DNA from: Clavelina lepadiformis
Taxonomy: Eukaryota; Chordata; Ascidiacea; Aplousobranchia; Clavelinidae
Length of the DNA stretch: 64,000 nucleotides
Direction: 5' to 3'
Assembly (NCBI RefSeq): GCF_947623445.1
Contig: NC_135245.1
Span: forward strand, 15,073,501-15,137,500
The stretch's first letter is position 1; each line of letters opens with the position of its first letter. The notes beneath the pieces are model-generated. The model had not been told where the DNA came from and ran no database searches. It worked only from the letters and a program-made list of their open reading frames with translations. The position numbers and the translations under genes are program-made. This document shows positions 40,101-52,607 of the stretch, in pieces.

Positions 40101-40735
40101 AACCACTGGTTATGGATTTTCTAGGCTTGAAAATCTCGTTGAGTCTATTCTTGCGATGGAGGAAGAATCTGCTTCCAATAGATCTGAAGAAGAAGGATTG
40201 GCAACAAAGAAAGCAACTCCTTCAATAGCATCTGGACTTCAAGAGATTCGTCGTTTACAGGAGGAAAGAACGTGTAAAGTTTGTGGCAACGAACAAGCGA
40301 GTGTTGTTCTTATTCCATGCGGACATATTGCTTGTTGTATTGGTTGCGCTGAAAACGCATCGACTTGTCCCCTTTGTCGTTTGCGAGTTCGAGAAAAAGT
40401 CCGATCTTTTATTGTTTAAAGCAAAAGTTTGGATTCTTTTGAAATGTAAGTCAACGCCGCGCTATGGTGATTTGATATGAAGTGTGAACCGTATTTAGAG
40501 CGCTACCTTGCGTTATCCTCACAATCGATTCAGTTACAAACATCATCGCTGGCTGGCAGTACGATAACATCCAAAACTTTTCAATTTAAATTGTTATTCA
40601 AAAAACTTGCCTTGTATAGTATTTTCTGGAATTTCCCAAAGGTTCTTTTCAAGTTTTGAACATGTATTCACGTTGCTATCATATTATAATTCGTTACATA
40701 GCCATTTATTTCATCACCGTTGCGCAATATGCGTT
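36799..40735 (+). repeat. Palindrome 1, left arm (3,937 bp)
   Basis: Paired with 41,409-45,345 as an inverted repeat: paired positions sum to 82,144 throughout, as many open frames on the two arms show, so there is no net indel between arms. The inner boundary is at gcgcaatatgcgtt and the outer boundary lies within the PolB-like block. Confidence 0.95.
38161..40419 (+). CDS. Inhibitor of apoptosis protein, BIR-BIR-UBA-RING (copy A1)
   Basis: Seven GT-AG exons (38,161-38,360; 38,506-38,618; 38,921-39,340; 39,445-39,544; 39,636-39,770; 39,845-40,009; 40,092-40,419) give 486 residues, close to XIAP length. BIR1 (about 28-100, [10 protein letters not shown] ... CFRCGQ) has an unusual ligand spacing, C-x2-C-x18-H-x3-C. 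BIR2 (about 208-278) is canonical: CWYC, x16, H, x6, C. A UBA-like helix set with the core [12 protein letters not shown] lies at about 350-395. The C-terminal C3HC4 RING starts at CKVC and has CGHIACC and CPLC. IAPs of this plan are E3 ubiquitin ligases that restrain caspases and tune NF-kB signalling. This copy reads CPLC where the other copies read CPIC. A conserved segment at 38,031-38,150 precedes the ATG and may be untranslated or a separate exon. The gene looks whole; expression is unknown. Confidence 0.85.
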
Positions 40736-41408
40736 ATGTGTTTGAAACTCCAAATAGAATGTTTGGCGCCGGACGTTTCACGATTGCCCTGATGAAAAAT
40801 ATGCAATATGCGTTTGAAACTCCAAATAGAATGTTTGGCGCCGGACGTTTCACGATTGCCCTGATGAAAAATACCTTTTGTAACATTTCAGCGATTCGAT
40901 TCCTCCAATCGTGTGTTGATTTTAACAATGTTTCTTGCGCCGAAACCAGGAAAGTGATCCTGTGACAGACAATGATCAGTCAAGTGAGCCGAAAACTAAG
41001 TCGTTGTCTTGCGAAACTTCTGCACACTGTTACAGCGTGATTTTACGAAATTCCTTCAAGAAGCTGTATTTTAAAGCATGTCGTTTAAGCGTTGGAATTT
41101 TTGTTTTGCTGATCGAAGAATCTTGTAACCCGCTTTCAGGAATTACTGCTTTATTTTAATCCTTGAGTGTGTTGTATTATCACTGAACCTATTAAAAAAG
41201 CACAAGCATACTGGATGTGTGTGTTTACAGACCTCTTAAACGTTTCAATTTGATATATTTGTGAGTATGATTCCAATAGAAACGAATATCTATTTTAAGA
41301 CTATCATCATGCTGATCGATCGTGAATATAAGTTTGCTTTTTCATACTTTTCCTTGAAAGCTTGGAGAGTAGCCAGAGGCAAATGATTTCAAGGTATGAC
41401 GATCGCGA
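40736..41408 (+). other. Palindrome 1 spacer, 673 bp (orientation 1)
   Basis: Unique sequence between the arms, not self-complementary as a whole. It opens with a 72-bp direct duplication (tttgaaactcc at 40,741 and 40,813; each unit carries gtttggcgccggacgtttc and ctgatgaaaaat). No convincing gene. The same 673 bp occurs reverse-complemented at 50,815-51,487. Confidence 0.9.
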
Positions 41409-41724
41409 AACGCATATTGCGCAACGGTGATGAAATAAATGGCTATGTAACGAATTATAATATGATAGCAACGTGAATACATGTTCAAAACTTGAAAAGA
41501 ACCTTTGGGAAATTCCAGAAAATACTATACAAGGCAAGTTTTTTGAATAACAATTTAAATTGAAAAGTTTTGGATGTTATCGTACTGCCAGCCAGCGATG
41601 ATGTTTGTAACTGAATCGATTGTGAGGATAACGCAAGGTAGCGCTCTAAATACGGTTCACACTTCATATCAAATCACCATAGCGCGGCGTTGACTTACAT
41701 TTCAAAAGAATCCAAACTTTTGCT

Positions 41725-43983
41725 TTAAACAATAAAAGATCGGACTTTTTCTCGAACTCGCAAACGACAAATGGGACAAGTCGATGCGTTTTCAGCGCAA
41801 CCAATACAACAAGCAATATGTCCGCATGGAATAAGAACAACACTCGCTTGTTCGTTGCCACAAACTTTACACGTTCTTTCCTCCTGTAAACGACGAATCT
41901 CTTGAAGTCCAGATGCTATTGAAGGAGTTGCTTTCTTTGTTGCCAATCCTTCTTCTTCAGATCTATTGGAAGCAGATTCTTCCTCCATCGCAAGAATAGA
42001 CTCAACGAGATTTTCAAGCCTAGAAAATCCATAACCAGTGGTTTCATATTTCCTGTAGAAAGATCGGTTTTCAATGCTATTGATAATTGTAATGCAATAA
42101 AAATTAAAAAATAGCTTTCTTGACAAAATTTCACCTTTTCAAAGCAGTTTTTATCGTTCTTTCGTCGAATCCCATTAGTTTTGCTTGCTCCACCAGTTCA
42201 GACGAAGACATCTCTCCGTCAACTTTCCGCTCTAGAGATCTTATCTCTTCCCTGGGATCGATGATTTCAGGGCCACCATTTCGATGTCCGTTTCGTAAAC
42301 TAAACAAAGAAATAGATAACTACAAAGAACAAAACCAAGATGATGATCAAGAACATGACTTTAGGAGGTTTACATTTGTCCTGATTGAATATTCCTGAGT
42401 TGATTTGGATTTGCTGGATTCCGAATTGTCGGTCTTCTTAGATTGGGGAATCGAAAGGCGATCCCATGAACATAATCTGGACCTTTTTGTTGAAGAACAA
42501 ACTCGCACCTGGGCAGGAGATCCAAGTTTGTTAAACATAGAAATCATAAAAAAGCCAAATCTGGTAAATTCTTTCATGGAGACAGAAAATTCAACTTACA
42601 ATGGAAACCACTTGGTGTGCTCTTGCCATGGATCGTCATCTCTCTCCCAATTTTGTAATCCTCCATTGCAATACCAACATTTTACACGATCTCTTACACC
42701 TGGAGAATATTTCACTTTGTAATTCTACAACTTACCAAATTTTATTTTTATTTTTTTATTTTTTTTATGGTATGAGACCTAAGCTTGAAAGTATGAGCCT
42801 CACCCAAGTAATACATTCCTGCGTTTGCAATTTGTCTGGGAGTTGTGCGAATCCTATGAGTAGGCCACGATGACGAGTGATCAAGGAAAGTTTGGAGACG
42901 AGATTTCTTGCTCTTCATGTGGGGATTTACCGGATTCAAACATGGAAACAAGTTCATGTTCTCCAAATTAATTGCAAGATTTCTATGTGAATTCGCGATG
43001 GTGGACGCAACCACACTAGGTGGAGGGGTGGAGCACGAAGAATTTCTAAATGTAGCTGTTTGAAACATTGGTGAATTTGATGTGATACCAATGCCATTTG
43101 TAATGACTTTTCTTTGATCTGCTGAAGCCTGTGGATTCCCAGATGTTGGCGGTCGTGTGGCTGAACTTGTAGCGTTTCCATGGCCATGGGGTGGAATAAG
43201 TTCGAATTGACGAAGAATGGAATCTAGATTTAATCAATATTTACAAGGTAGTGGAAGTAACGTCGTATGAACGGAGAATTCACTACTCACTCACGTAACT
43301 CGTTCTATTATGACAGCGTAAACGGTAGTATAATAAGGCAATTTCAGGTGTAGTTTCATGAAACTACAAAAAAGAATCAAGATTTGGTTCGGTTCATTTA
43401 CGCTTTTGAGACGTTTTAAACATCGATCCATCTTTACACTTTGTTGGTATTACAGATCAGATTGATTCGATGCTTCTCTTTTTTTTTTTTCTTACAAATT
43501 AATTGAAATCTTTGTCTTAACTAACCGATTGGTATGTTTCTTGTATCCTTTCCGTTAATGATATCACAATTGGATCTATGCCATCGGAGTAGCTTCGGGT
43601 CATCTTCGACTTCCCATTCTTGGACAGATTGACCACAACTGGAATGAAGTTGAGATTTGTTTTATGATAGTGTTTTTGAACGTAAAACTATTCGCACAAC
43701 TTGTTTAAACGTATTTGTTTGATTAGAAATTAAGTCCCGTATTTTATGTATCCAAGTCTCTATTTTAATGAACAAGACGTTACCTGAAGCACTTGGTCCT
43801 GTCTTTAAAACCAGTGAAATAAAAACCAGCAGCAGCCAACTTACGAACATCGACCTGTACTTCTCTGGGAAATAGTTTGAAAGTTGAAAGACGATAGGTC
43901 TCGCGTGTTGGATCACCTGTACTAACAGAAATAGGATCGTGACGTAAAAACCTACGTTTCTCTGGAACGTGATTCTCAAACAT
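41725..43983 (-). CDS. Inhibitor of apoptosis protein, BIR-BIR-UBA-RING (copy A2)
   Basis: Mirror copy of A1 in the right arm, the same seven-exon structure read on the minus strand, tail to tail with A1 across the 673-bp spacer. The RING ends CPIC instead of CPLC, the one coding difference I noticed, so A1 is the odd copy. It looks whole. BIR2 and RING zinc ligands are all present, and BIR1 has the same unusual spacing. Confidence 0.85.
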
Positions 43984-45043
43984 GATTTTCCAACCTACCG
44001 GGTGGAATGTAACGACTTTGTTGTCCTGGTGGATCTGTAACTTGTCTCAACAACCTCCCGTCACTTTCTAGATCCGGGAAATCCGCGGTAAGGTGATCCG
44101 TTTGCATTTCATTCTGTAAAGAGATAACTTAAATCACTACTACCTCGATAAACAATGAAACTTAATCGCAATGGTATACAAGCAGTTCGTTGCTCCTTGA
44201 TTCTTCTCACATTTACATTTATTTTGTGGGAATAAGTAAGATGAAAAAGTTTAAGAACTTCTGTTTTACGTGCAAAAAGTATTTGCATATGAAAAAATAA
44301 AAAAATAAAATAAAAAAAATAAATAACCAGGTTAATTAAACCATATATTGTTTACATACTGTTTCGTCATGCTTTTACCAAACTAAAGTGTATCAAACCA
44401 AACAGTGTTTAGGAAAAAATATGCTTATTTTAATGCATTTTGTTAAATCATAACTTATAAGTTAAGTTGGCTTAGGAAGAATCAATCAAAAACAGTTTAC
44501 ACTTGCTTTTAACCGCATATTTATTTTCCAATTTTGTGGTGTTGGAATCATTTCTTTCGGTTTGAACGCGTTCTTTTCTAAAGAAAGTTGAGTATATATG
44601 AATATGATCAGCGGAATAAGTTTAAATGGTTTGAATAATTCAACCAAAGCAAGAAAATTTTATAGTTTTTCTATACCTAACGAAACGCGGTCTTAGTTTT
44701 ATTTCATCCGTCGATCGATGTATTCCAATATTTTGTATTTTTTGAAAAGCGAATAGCCTAAAGCTATGTTTTTCGGGGCTATATACTTAAGACTTCTTCG
44801 CATTACCCAATTACACGAGCTATAGTTTAGTATAAATTTATATCTCAAACTCTATTCTTAGGTTAAAAGTTGGATAATGGAATAAAACGTTGACAACTTA
44901 AAGTTGTTTTAAAATTTTTTTTTCCTGTATGAAGTGGTTGAACACTGTAAATTGTTTTGTGTAGGCGTTACTGTAGGCTGTATTTCATCATATGTATCTG
45001 GATGGGGAGATTCCAAATCACACGTTTTTTCTTTATTGTCACC

Positions 45044-45345
45044 TCATACAAATCGACCTTTATTTGAAATAATAAATTCAGGTAATGCTTCTGGTATACC
45101 AATCGGTATATACCGAAGTGGATTGATGTAAAATTCAACATTACAGATAGATTCCACGACCCAAGCGCTTTCGGATTTTAATCTATCCGACCATTGTCTG
45201 ATATTCTTCCGTTGAATATCGATAAGGAATTGATCGAATTCGGTTCGATCGCGGATGGTTTCAGGGCCTAAATACAAATAATCGGAGTGATTGTCCGGAT
45301 GAAAGTAACGATATACTACTGGTAAGTCTTCTTCATTTCCTTCAT
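45044..45345 (-). pseudogene. Polinton-type PolB N-terminal fragment (mirror, cut)
   Basis: Inverted copy of the C-terminal part of the 36,421-37,100 block, ending at the arm boundary where the next element copy begins. The open frame runs on a little into the adjoining terminal repeat by chance. Fossil. Confidence 0.6.
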
Positions 45346-46350
45346 TAGTATAGTGGTGCCACCTCAGGACTCTTACCGCCACCGCCACCGCCAACCCGCC
45401 AACCCGCCAACCGGCAATCTGTCAGATTAGGTCATTCAAGTAATTAGGTCATATGTAAAAAGAGAAAAGTGACGTCATAGTTTTCGTTAGCGCCACCACA
45501 CGTAAAGAAAAAAGATGTTAGAAAAAGTACAAGTGTAAAAGTGACGTCATAGTTTTCGTTAGCGCCACCACACGTAAAGAAAAAAGATGTTAGAAAAAGT
45601 ACAAGTGTAAAAGTGACGTCATAGTTTTCGTTAGCGCCAACGTGTGGTGTTCTAGATTTGTAGAGGAAAAAACATCTTGGGTTTGTGGATATTCGATATC
45701 AGTTACATCATAGTTTCAGTGTAAAGTATACAGAACGATGAACCGTATGCATTGCCACCTGGAATCATATGGAGAAAAGCCTAGAGTAAGAATGCGTTAA
45801 TTGACACACTAACATGACCTGGTTATGAAATCCAGCTTGGGTTGAAATAAGCCAGACTTTAGAAACAAAGCATTGGAAGGTATTACAACCAATCCATTCG
45901 ATTCCAGGTGTAAGAGAAGAATAAATAATAGCTGGTACCCAGATGTGATTTTTCTTGACCCGATTATAAAGGCAAGTCCAAACTTGTCTGATTGAAACAA
46001 GTGTGTTGGACAGGTCGAAAGGGTGGTATATTGCGCAATCTCACCAATCCACTCACAGCCAGTTGTGGGAAAGAATAACGGAAAGCTGGTATCCAGATGT
46101 GATTTTTCTTGACCCGGTTATAAAGGCAGTCCAAACCTGTCTGATTGAAACAAGTGTGTTGGACATTACTATTCAGCTAGAGCAGTCATCTTTGTTAAAA
46201 AACTGTACTTGCTAGCATTAGATATAATCGTTTAGAGGAGGTAAACTTGTTTCGCATTGATAATTAATGAATAATATTGGATATTACTATTCAACAAAGC
46301 TTACGGTTTTAGTAATAAATTAGTATTTTTACAGTACCAAGAAGATTAAA
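45346..46350 (+). repeat. Second copy of the left terminal repeat region, in direct orientation
   Basis: Starts with the identical (t)AGTATAGTGGTGCC terminus and repeats the C-rich, 72-bp and 154-bp arrays at an offset of exactly 10,080 bp from 35,266. It marks the start of a second element unit (45,346-50,814 matches 35,266-40,735; the offset drops to 10,079 after a poly-A run near 48,731). Confidence 0.9.
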
Positions 46351-46500
46351 CTTCAACAAAAAACACATCAGAAGGAATAGGAAACGCTGTAAATTTTGTG
46401 TGCGGACATTTACAAAGTGAGTACACAATAAACTTTATGGATGAAATATCATTTTCAATCTATACTGTATATTAGTTTAAGAGATTTGAAAAAACATATG

Positions 46501-47180
46501 AGACGCTCACACCAACCGCGTGTAGTACCAAGACCCCAGATTCCTCGCCCTAGAACGATTGTGGTGGATGGCGATACAATCGCAGAGGATATTCCTGAAG
46601 ATTACAGGTAAAAATAAAACATGATTGATATCAAATAACAATTCATGAAAGGAGTTTATTTTATTTTTGAAGGGGTATCTATCAAAGCAATTGGCGAGCA
46701 ATACGAACTCATTTTCATATCGGTAATACGGTTCAAGAGCGTTACACGTTTCGTATCCCTGACCAAAGCATGATCGATCAAGGTCTCGAATCATTATGGC
46801 CATACTTTCGTGAAAATATTTTCCAGAGACAACGACAACCGTTCAAAATCCGTGTCGCATTTGGATTTATTTTACGACATGAAGGAAATGAAGAAGACTT
46901 ACCAGTAGTATATCGTTACTTTCATCCGGACAATCACTCCGATTATTTGTATTTAGGCCCTGAAACCATCCGCGATCGAACCGAATTCGATCAATTCCTT
47001 ATCGATATTCAACGGAAGAATATCAGACAATGGTCGGATAGATTAAAATCCGAAAGCGCTTGGGTCGTGGAATCTATCTGTAATGTTGAATTTTACATCA
47101 ATCCACTTCGGTATATACCGATTGGTATACCAGAAGCATTACCTGAATTTATTATTTCAAATAAAGGTCGATTTGTATGA
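46501..47180 (+). pseudogene. Polinton-type PolB N-terminal-domain fragment (unit 2)
   Basis: Copy of 36,421-37,100 at +10,080; the translated long block appears identical. Same interpretation and same fossil status. Confidence 0.6.
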
Positions 47181-48240
47181 GGTGACAATAAAGAAAAAAC
47201 GTGTGATTTGGAATCTCCCCATCCAGATACATATGATGAAATACAGCCTACAGTAACGCCTACACAAAACAATTTACAGTGTTCAACCACTTCATACAGG
47301 AAAAAAAAATTTTAAAACAACTTTAAGTTGTCAACGTTTTATTCCATTATCCAACTTTTAACCTAAGAATAGAGTTTGAGATATAAATTTATACTAAACT
47401 ATAGCTCGTGTAATTGGGTAATGCGAAGAAGTCTTAAGTATATAGCCCCGAAAAACATAGCTTTAGGCTATTCGCTTTTCAAAAAATACAAAATATTGGA
47501 ATACATCGATCGACGGATGAAATAAAACTAAGACCGCGTTTCGTTAGGTATAGAAAAACTATAAAATTTTCTTGCTTTGGTTGAATTATTCAAACCATTT
47601 AAACTTATTCCGCTGATCATATTCATATATACTCAACTTTCTTTAGAAAAGAACGCGTTCAAACCGAAAGAAATGATTCCAACACCACAAAATTGGAAAA
47701 TAAATATGCGGTTAAAAGCAAGTGTAAACTGTTTTTGATTGATTCTTCCTAAGCCAACTTAACTTATAAGTTATGATTTAACAAAATGCATTAAAATAAG
47801 CATATTTTTTCCTAAACACTGTTTGGTTTGATACACTTTAGTTTGGTAAAAGCATGACGAAACAGTATGTAAACAATATATGGTTTAATTAACCTGGTTA
47901 TTTATTTTTTTTATTTTATTTTTTTATTTTTTCATATGCAAATACTTTTTGCACGTAAAACAGAAGTTCTTAAACTTTTTCATCTTACTTATTCCCACAA
48001 AATAAATGTAAATGTGAGAAGAATCAAGGAGCAACGAACTGCTTGTATACCATTGCGATTAAGTTTCATTGTTTATCGAGGTAGTAGTGATTTAAGTTAT
48101 CTCTTTACAGAATGAAATGCAAACGGATCACCTTACCGCGGATTTCCCGGATCTAGAAAGTGACGGGAGGTTGTTGAGACAAGTTACAGATCCACCAGGA
48201 CAACAAAGTCGTTACATTCCACCCGGTAGGTTGGAAAATC

Positions 48241-50498
48241 ATGTTTGAGAATCACGTTCCAGAGAAACGTAGGTTTTTACGTCACGATCCTATTTCTGTT
48301 AGTACAGGTGATCCAACACGCGAGACCTATCGTCTTTCAACTTTCAAACTATTTCCCAGAGAAGTACAGGTCGATGTTCGTAAGTTGGCTGCTGCTGGTT
48401 TTTATTTCACTGGTTTTAAAGACAGGACCAAGTGCTTCAGGTAACGTCTTGTTCATTAAAATAGAGACTTGGATACATAAAATACGGGACTTAATTTCTA
48501 ATCAAACAAATACGTTTAAACAAGTTGTGCGAATAGTTTTACGTTCAAAAACACTATCATAAAACAAATCTCAACTTCATTCCAGTTGTGGTCAATCTGT
48601 CCAAGAATGGGAAGTCGAAGATGACCCGAAGCTACTCCGATGGCATAGATCCAATTGTGATATCATTAACGGAAAGGATACAAGAAACATACCAATCGGT
48701 TAGTTAAGACAAAGATTTCAATTAATTTGTAAGAAAAAAAAAAAGAGAAGCATCGAATCAATCTGATCTGTAATACCAACAAAGTGTAAAGATGGATCGA
48801 TGTTTAAAACGTCTCAAAAGCGTAAATGAACCGAACCAAATCTTGATTCTTTTTTGTAGTTTCATGAAACTACACCTGAAATTGCCTTATTATACTACCG
48901 TTTACGCTGTCATAATAGAACGAGTTACGTGAGTGAGTAGTGAATTCTCCGTTCATACGACGTTACTTCCACTACCTTGTAAATATTGATTAAATCTAGA
49001 TTCCATTCTTCGTCAATTCGAACTTATTCCACCCCATGGCCATGGAAACGCTACAAGTTCAGCCACACGACCGCCAACATCTGGGAATCCACAGGCTTCA
49101 GCAGATCAAAGAAAAGTCATTACAAATGGCATTGGTATCACATCAAATTCACCAATGTTTCAAACAGCTACATTTAGAAATTCTTCGTGCTCCACCCCTC
49201 CACCTAGTGTGGTTGCGTCCACCATCGCGAATTCACATAGAAATCTTGCAATTAATTTGGAGAACATGAACTTGTTTCCATGTTTGAATCCGGTAAATCC
49301 CCACATGAAGAGCAAGAAATCTCGTCTCCAAACTTTCCTTGATCACTCGTCATCGTGGCCTACTCATAGGATTCGCACAACTCCCAGACAAATTGCAAAC
49401 GCAGGAATGTATTACTTGGGTGAGGCTCATACTTTCAAGCTTAGGTCTCATACCATAAAAAAAATAAAAAAATAAAAATAAAATTTGGTAAGTTGTAGAA
49501 TTACAAAGTGAAATATTCTCCAGGTGTAAGAGATCGTGTAAAATGTTGGTATTGCAATGGAGGATTACAAAATTGGGAGAGAGATGACGATCCATGGCAA
49601 GAGCACACCAAGTGGTTTCCATTGTAAGTTGAATTTTCTGTCTCCATGAAAGAATTTACCAGATTTGGCTTTTTTATGATTTCTATGTTTAACAAACTTG
49701 GATCTCCTGCCCAGGTGCGAGTTTGTTCTTCAACAAAAAGGTCCAGATTATGTTCATGGGATCGCCTTTCGATTCCCCAATCTAAGAAGACCGACAATTC
49801 GGAATCCAGCAAATCCAAATCAACTCAGGAATATTCAATCAGGACAAATGTAAACCTCCTAAAGTCATGTTCTTGATCATCATCTTGGTTTTGTTCTTTG
49901 TAGTTATCTATTTCTTTGTTTAGTTTACGAAACGGACATCGAAATGGTGGCCCTGAAATCATCGATCCCAGGGAAGAGATAAGATCTCTAGAGCGGAAAG
50001 TTGACGGAGAGATGTCTTCGTCTGAACTGGTGGAGCAAGCAAAACTAATGGGATTCGACGAAAGAACGATAAAAACTGCTTTGAAAAGGTGAAATTTTGT
50101 CAAGAAAGCTATTTTTTAATTTTTATTGCATTACAATTATCAATAGCATTGAAAACCGATCTTTCTACAGGAAATATGAAACCACTGGTTATGGATTTTC
50201 TAGGCTTGAAAATCTCGTTGAGTCTATTCTTGCGATGGAGGAAGAATCTGCTTCCAATAGATCTGAAGAAGAAGGATTGGCAACAAAGAAAGCAACTCCT
50301 TCAATAGCATCTGGACTTCAAGAGATTCGTCGTTTACAGGAGGAAAGAACGTGTAAAGTTTGTGGCAACGAACAAGCGAGTGTTGTTCTTATTCCATGCG
50401 GACATATTGCTTGTTGTATTGGTTGCGCTGAAAACGCATCGACTTGTCCCATTTGTCGTTTGCGAGTTCGAGAAAAAGTCCGATCTTTTATTGTTTAA
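48241..50498 (+). CDS. Inhibitor of apoptosis protein, BIR-BIR-UBA-RING (copy B1)
   Basis: Unit-2 counterpart of A1, with the same seven exons and domains, and a RING reading CPIC as in A2. The third intron has one A fewer in a poly-A run. It looks whole. The sequence downstream enters the spacer at 50,815 in the opposite orientation to unit 1. Confidence 0.85.
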
Positions 50499-50814
50499 AG
50501 CAAAAGTTTGGATTCTTTTGAAATGTAAGTCAACGCCGCGCTATGGTGATTTGATATGAAGTGTGAACCGTATTTAGAGCGCTACCTTGCGTTATCCTCA
50601 CAATCGATTCAGTTACAAACATCATCGCTGGCTGGCAGTACGATAACATCCAAAACTTTTCAATTTAAATTGTTATTCAAAAAACTTGCCTTGTATAGTA
50701 TTTTCTGGAATTTCCCAAAGGTTCTTTTCAAGTTTTGAACATGTATTCACGTTGCTATCATATTATAATTCGTTACATAGCCATTTATTTCATCACCGTT
50801 GCGCAATATGCGTT
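49695..50814 (+). repeat. Palindrome 2, left arm (part with a surviving partner)
   Basis: Paired with 51,488-52,607 (positions sum to 102,302). Only 1.1 kb of the mirror arm survives because the right arm is cut at about 52,607; the unit-2 left side itself continues back to 45,346. Confidence 0.92.
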
Positions 50815-51487
50815 TCGCGATCGTCATACCTTGAAATCATTTGCCTCTGGCTACTCTCCAAGCTTTCAAGGAAAAGTATGAAAAAGCAAACTTATATTCA
50901 CGATCGATCAGCATGATGATAGTCTTAAAATAGATATTCGTTTCTATTGGAATCATACTCACAAATATATCAAATTGAAACGTTTAAGAGGTCTGTAAAC
51001 ACACACATCCAGTATGCTTGTGCTTTTTTAATAGGTTCAGTGATAATACAACACACTCAAGGATTAAAATAAAGCAGTAATTCCTGAAAGCGGGTTACAA
51101 GATTCTTCGATCAGCAAAACAAAAATTCCAACGCTTAAACGACATGCTTTAAAATACAGCTTCTTGAAGGAATTTCGTAAAATCACGCTGTAACAGTGTG
51201 CAGAAGTTTCGCAAGACAACGACTTAGTTTTCGGCTCACTTGACTGATCATTGTCTGTCACAGGATCACTTTCCTGGTTTCGGCGCAAGAAACATTGTTA
51301 AAATCAACACACGATTGGAGGAATCGAATCGCTGAAATGTTACAAAAGGTATTTTTCATCAGGGCAATCGTGAAACGTCCGGCGCCAAACATTCTATTTG
51401 GAGTTTCAAACGCATATTGCATATTTTTCATCAGGGCAATCGTGAAACGTCCGGCGCCAAACATTCTATTTGGAGTTTCAAACACAT
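50815..51487 (-). other. Palindrome 2 spacer, 673 bp (orientation 2, inverted relative to unit 1)
   Basis: Reverse complement of 40,736-41,408. In unit 1 the 72-bp duplication carrying gtttggcgcc lies next to the left arm; here it lies next to the right arm. Arms on both sides keep their order, so only the spacer is flipped. Confidence 0.92.
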
Positions 51488-52607
51488 AACGCATATTGCG
51501 CAACGGTGATGAAATAAATGGCTATGTAACGAATTATAATATGATAGCAACGTGAATACATGTTCAAAACTTGAAAAGAACCTTTGGGAAATTCCAGAAA
51601 ATACTATACAAGGCAAGTTTTTTGAATAACAATTTAAATTGAAAAGTTTTGGATGTTATCGTACTGCCAGCCAGCGATGATGTTTGTAACTGAATCGATT
51701 GTGAGGATAACGCAAGGTAGCGCTCTAAATACGGTTCACACTTCATATCAAATCACCATAGCGCGGCGTTGACTTACATTTCAAAAGAATCCAAACTTTT
51801 GCTTTAAACAATAAAAGATCGGACTTTTTCTCGAACTCGCAAACGACAAATGGGACAAGTCGATGCGTTTTCAGCGCAACCAATACAACAAGCAATATGT
51901 CCGCATGGAATAAGAACAACACTCGCTTGTTCGTTGCCACAAACTTTACACGTTCTTTCCTCCTGTAAACGACGAATCTCTTGAAGTCCAGATGCTATTG
52001 AAGGAGTTGCTTTCTTTGTTGCCAATCCTTCTTCTTCAGATCTATTGGAAGCAGATTCTTCCTCCATCGCAAGAATAGACTCAACGAGATTTTCAAGCCT
52101 AGAAAATCCATAACCAGTGGTTTCATATTTCCTGTAGAAAGATCGGTTTTCAATGCTATTGATAATTGTAATGCAATAAAAATTAAAAAATAGCTTTCTT
52201 GACAAAATTTCACCTTTTCAAAGCAGTTTTTATCGTTCTTTCGTCGAATCCCATTAGTTTTGCTTGCTCCACCAGTTCAGACGAAGACATCTCTCCGTCA
52301 ACTTTCCGCTCTAGAGATCTTATCTCTTCCCTGGGATCGATGATTTCAGGGCCACCATTTCGATGTCCGTTTCGTAAACTAAACAAAGAAATAGATAACT
52401 ACAAAGAACAAAACCAAGATGATGATCAAGAACATGACTTTAGGAGGTTTACATTTGTCCTGATTGAATATTCCTGAGTTGATTTGGATTTGCTGGATTC
52501 CGAATTGTCGGTCTTCTTAGATTGGGGAATCGAAAGGCGATCCCATGAACATAATCTGGACCTTTTTGTTGAAGAACAAACTCGCACCTGGGCAGGAGAT
52601 CCAAGTT
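51488..52607 (-). repeat. Palindrome 2, right arm (truncated)
   Basis: Reverse complement of 49,695-50,814. It breaks at 'gatccaagt' inside the intron before the BIR2 C-terminal exon and is replaced by palindrome 3. Confidence 0.92.
51804..52607 (-). pseudogene. Inhibitor of apoptosis gene, cut copy B2 (3' half)
   Basis: Carries the RING, the UBA-like exons and the end of BIR2 on the minus strand, identical in sense to A2. The 5' half with BIR1 and most of BIR2 is absent because the arm ends at 52,607. A fossil copy. Confidence 0.8.

Larger units (their letters stand above)
41409..45345 (-). repeat. Palindrome 1, right arm
   Basis: Reverse complement of 36,799-40,735. Its outer end is cut at 45,345 inside the PolB-like block, directly abutting a fresh element terminus at 45,346. 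Confidence 0.95.

Noticed and set aside
40789-40820. CTGATGA followed by GAAAC, suggesting a hammerhead ribozyme on the plus strand
   Set aside because: The intervening 20 bases do not form a good stem II and the flanks do not pair in the required way. Only a weak resemblance on the other strand is kept as a low-interest finding.
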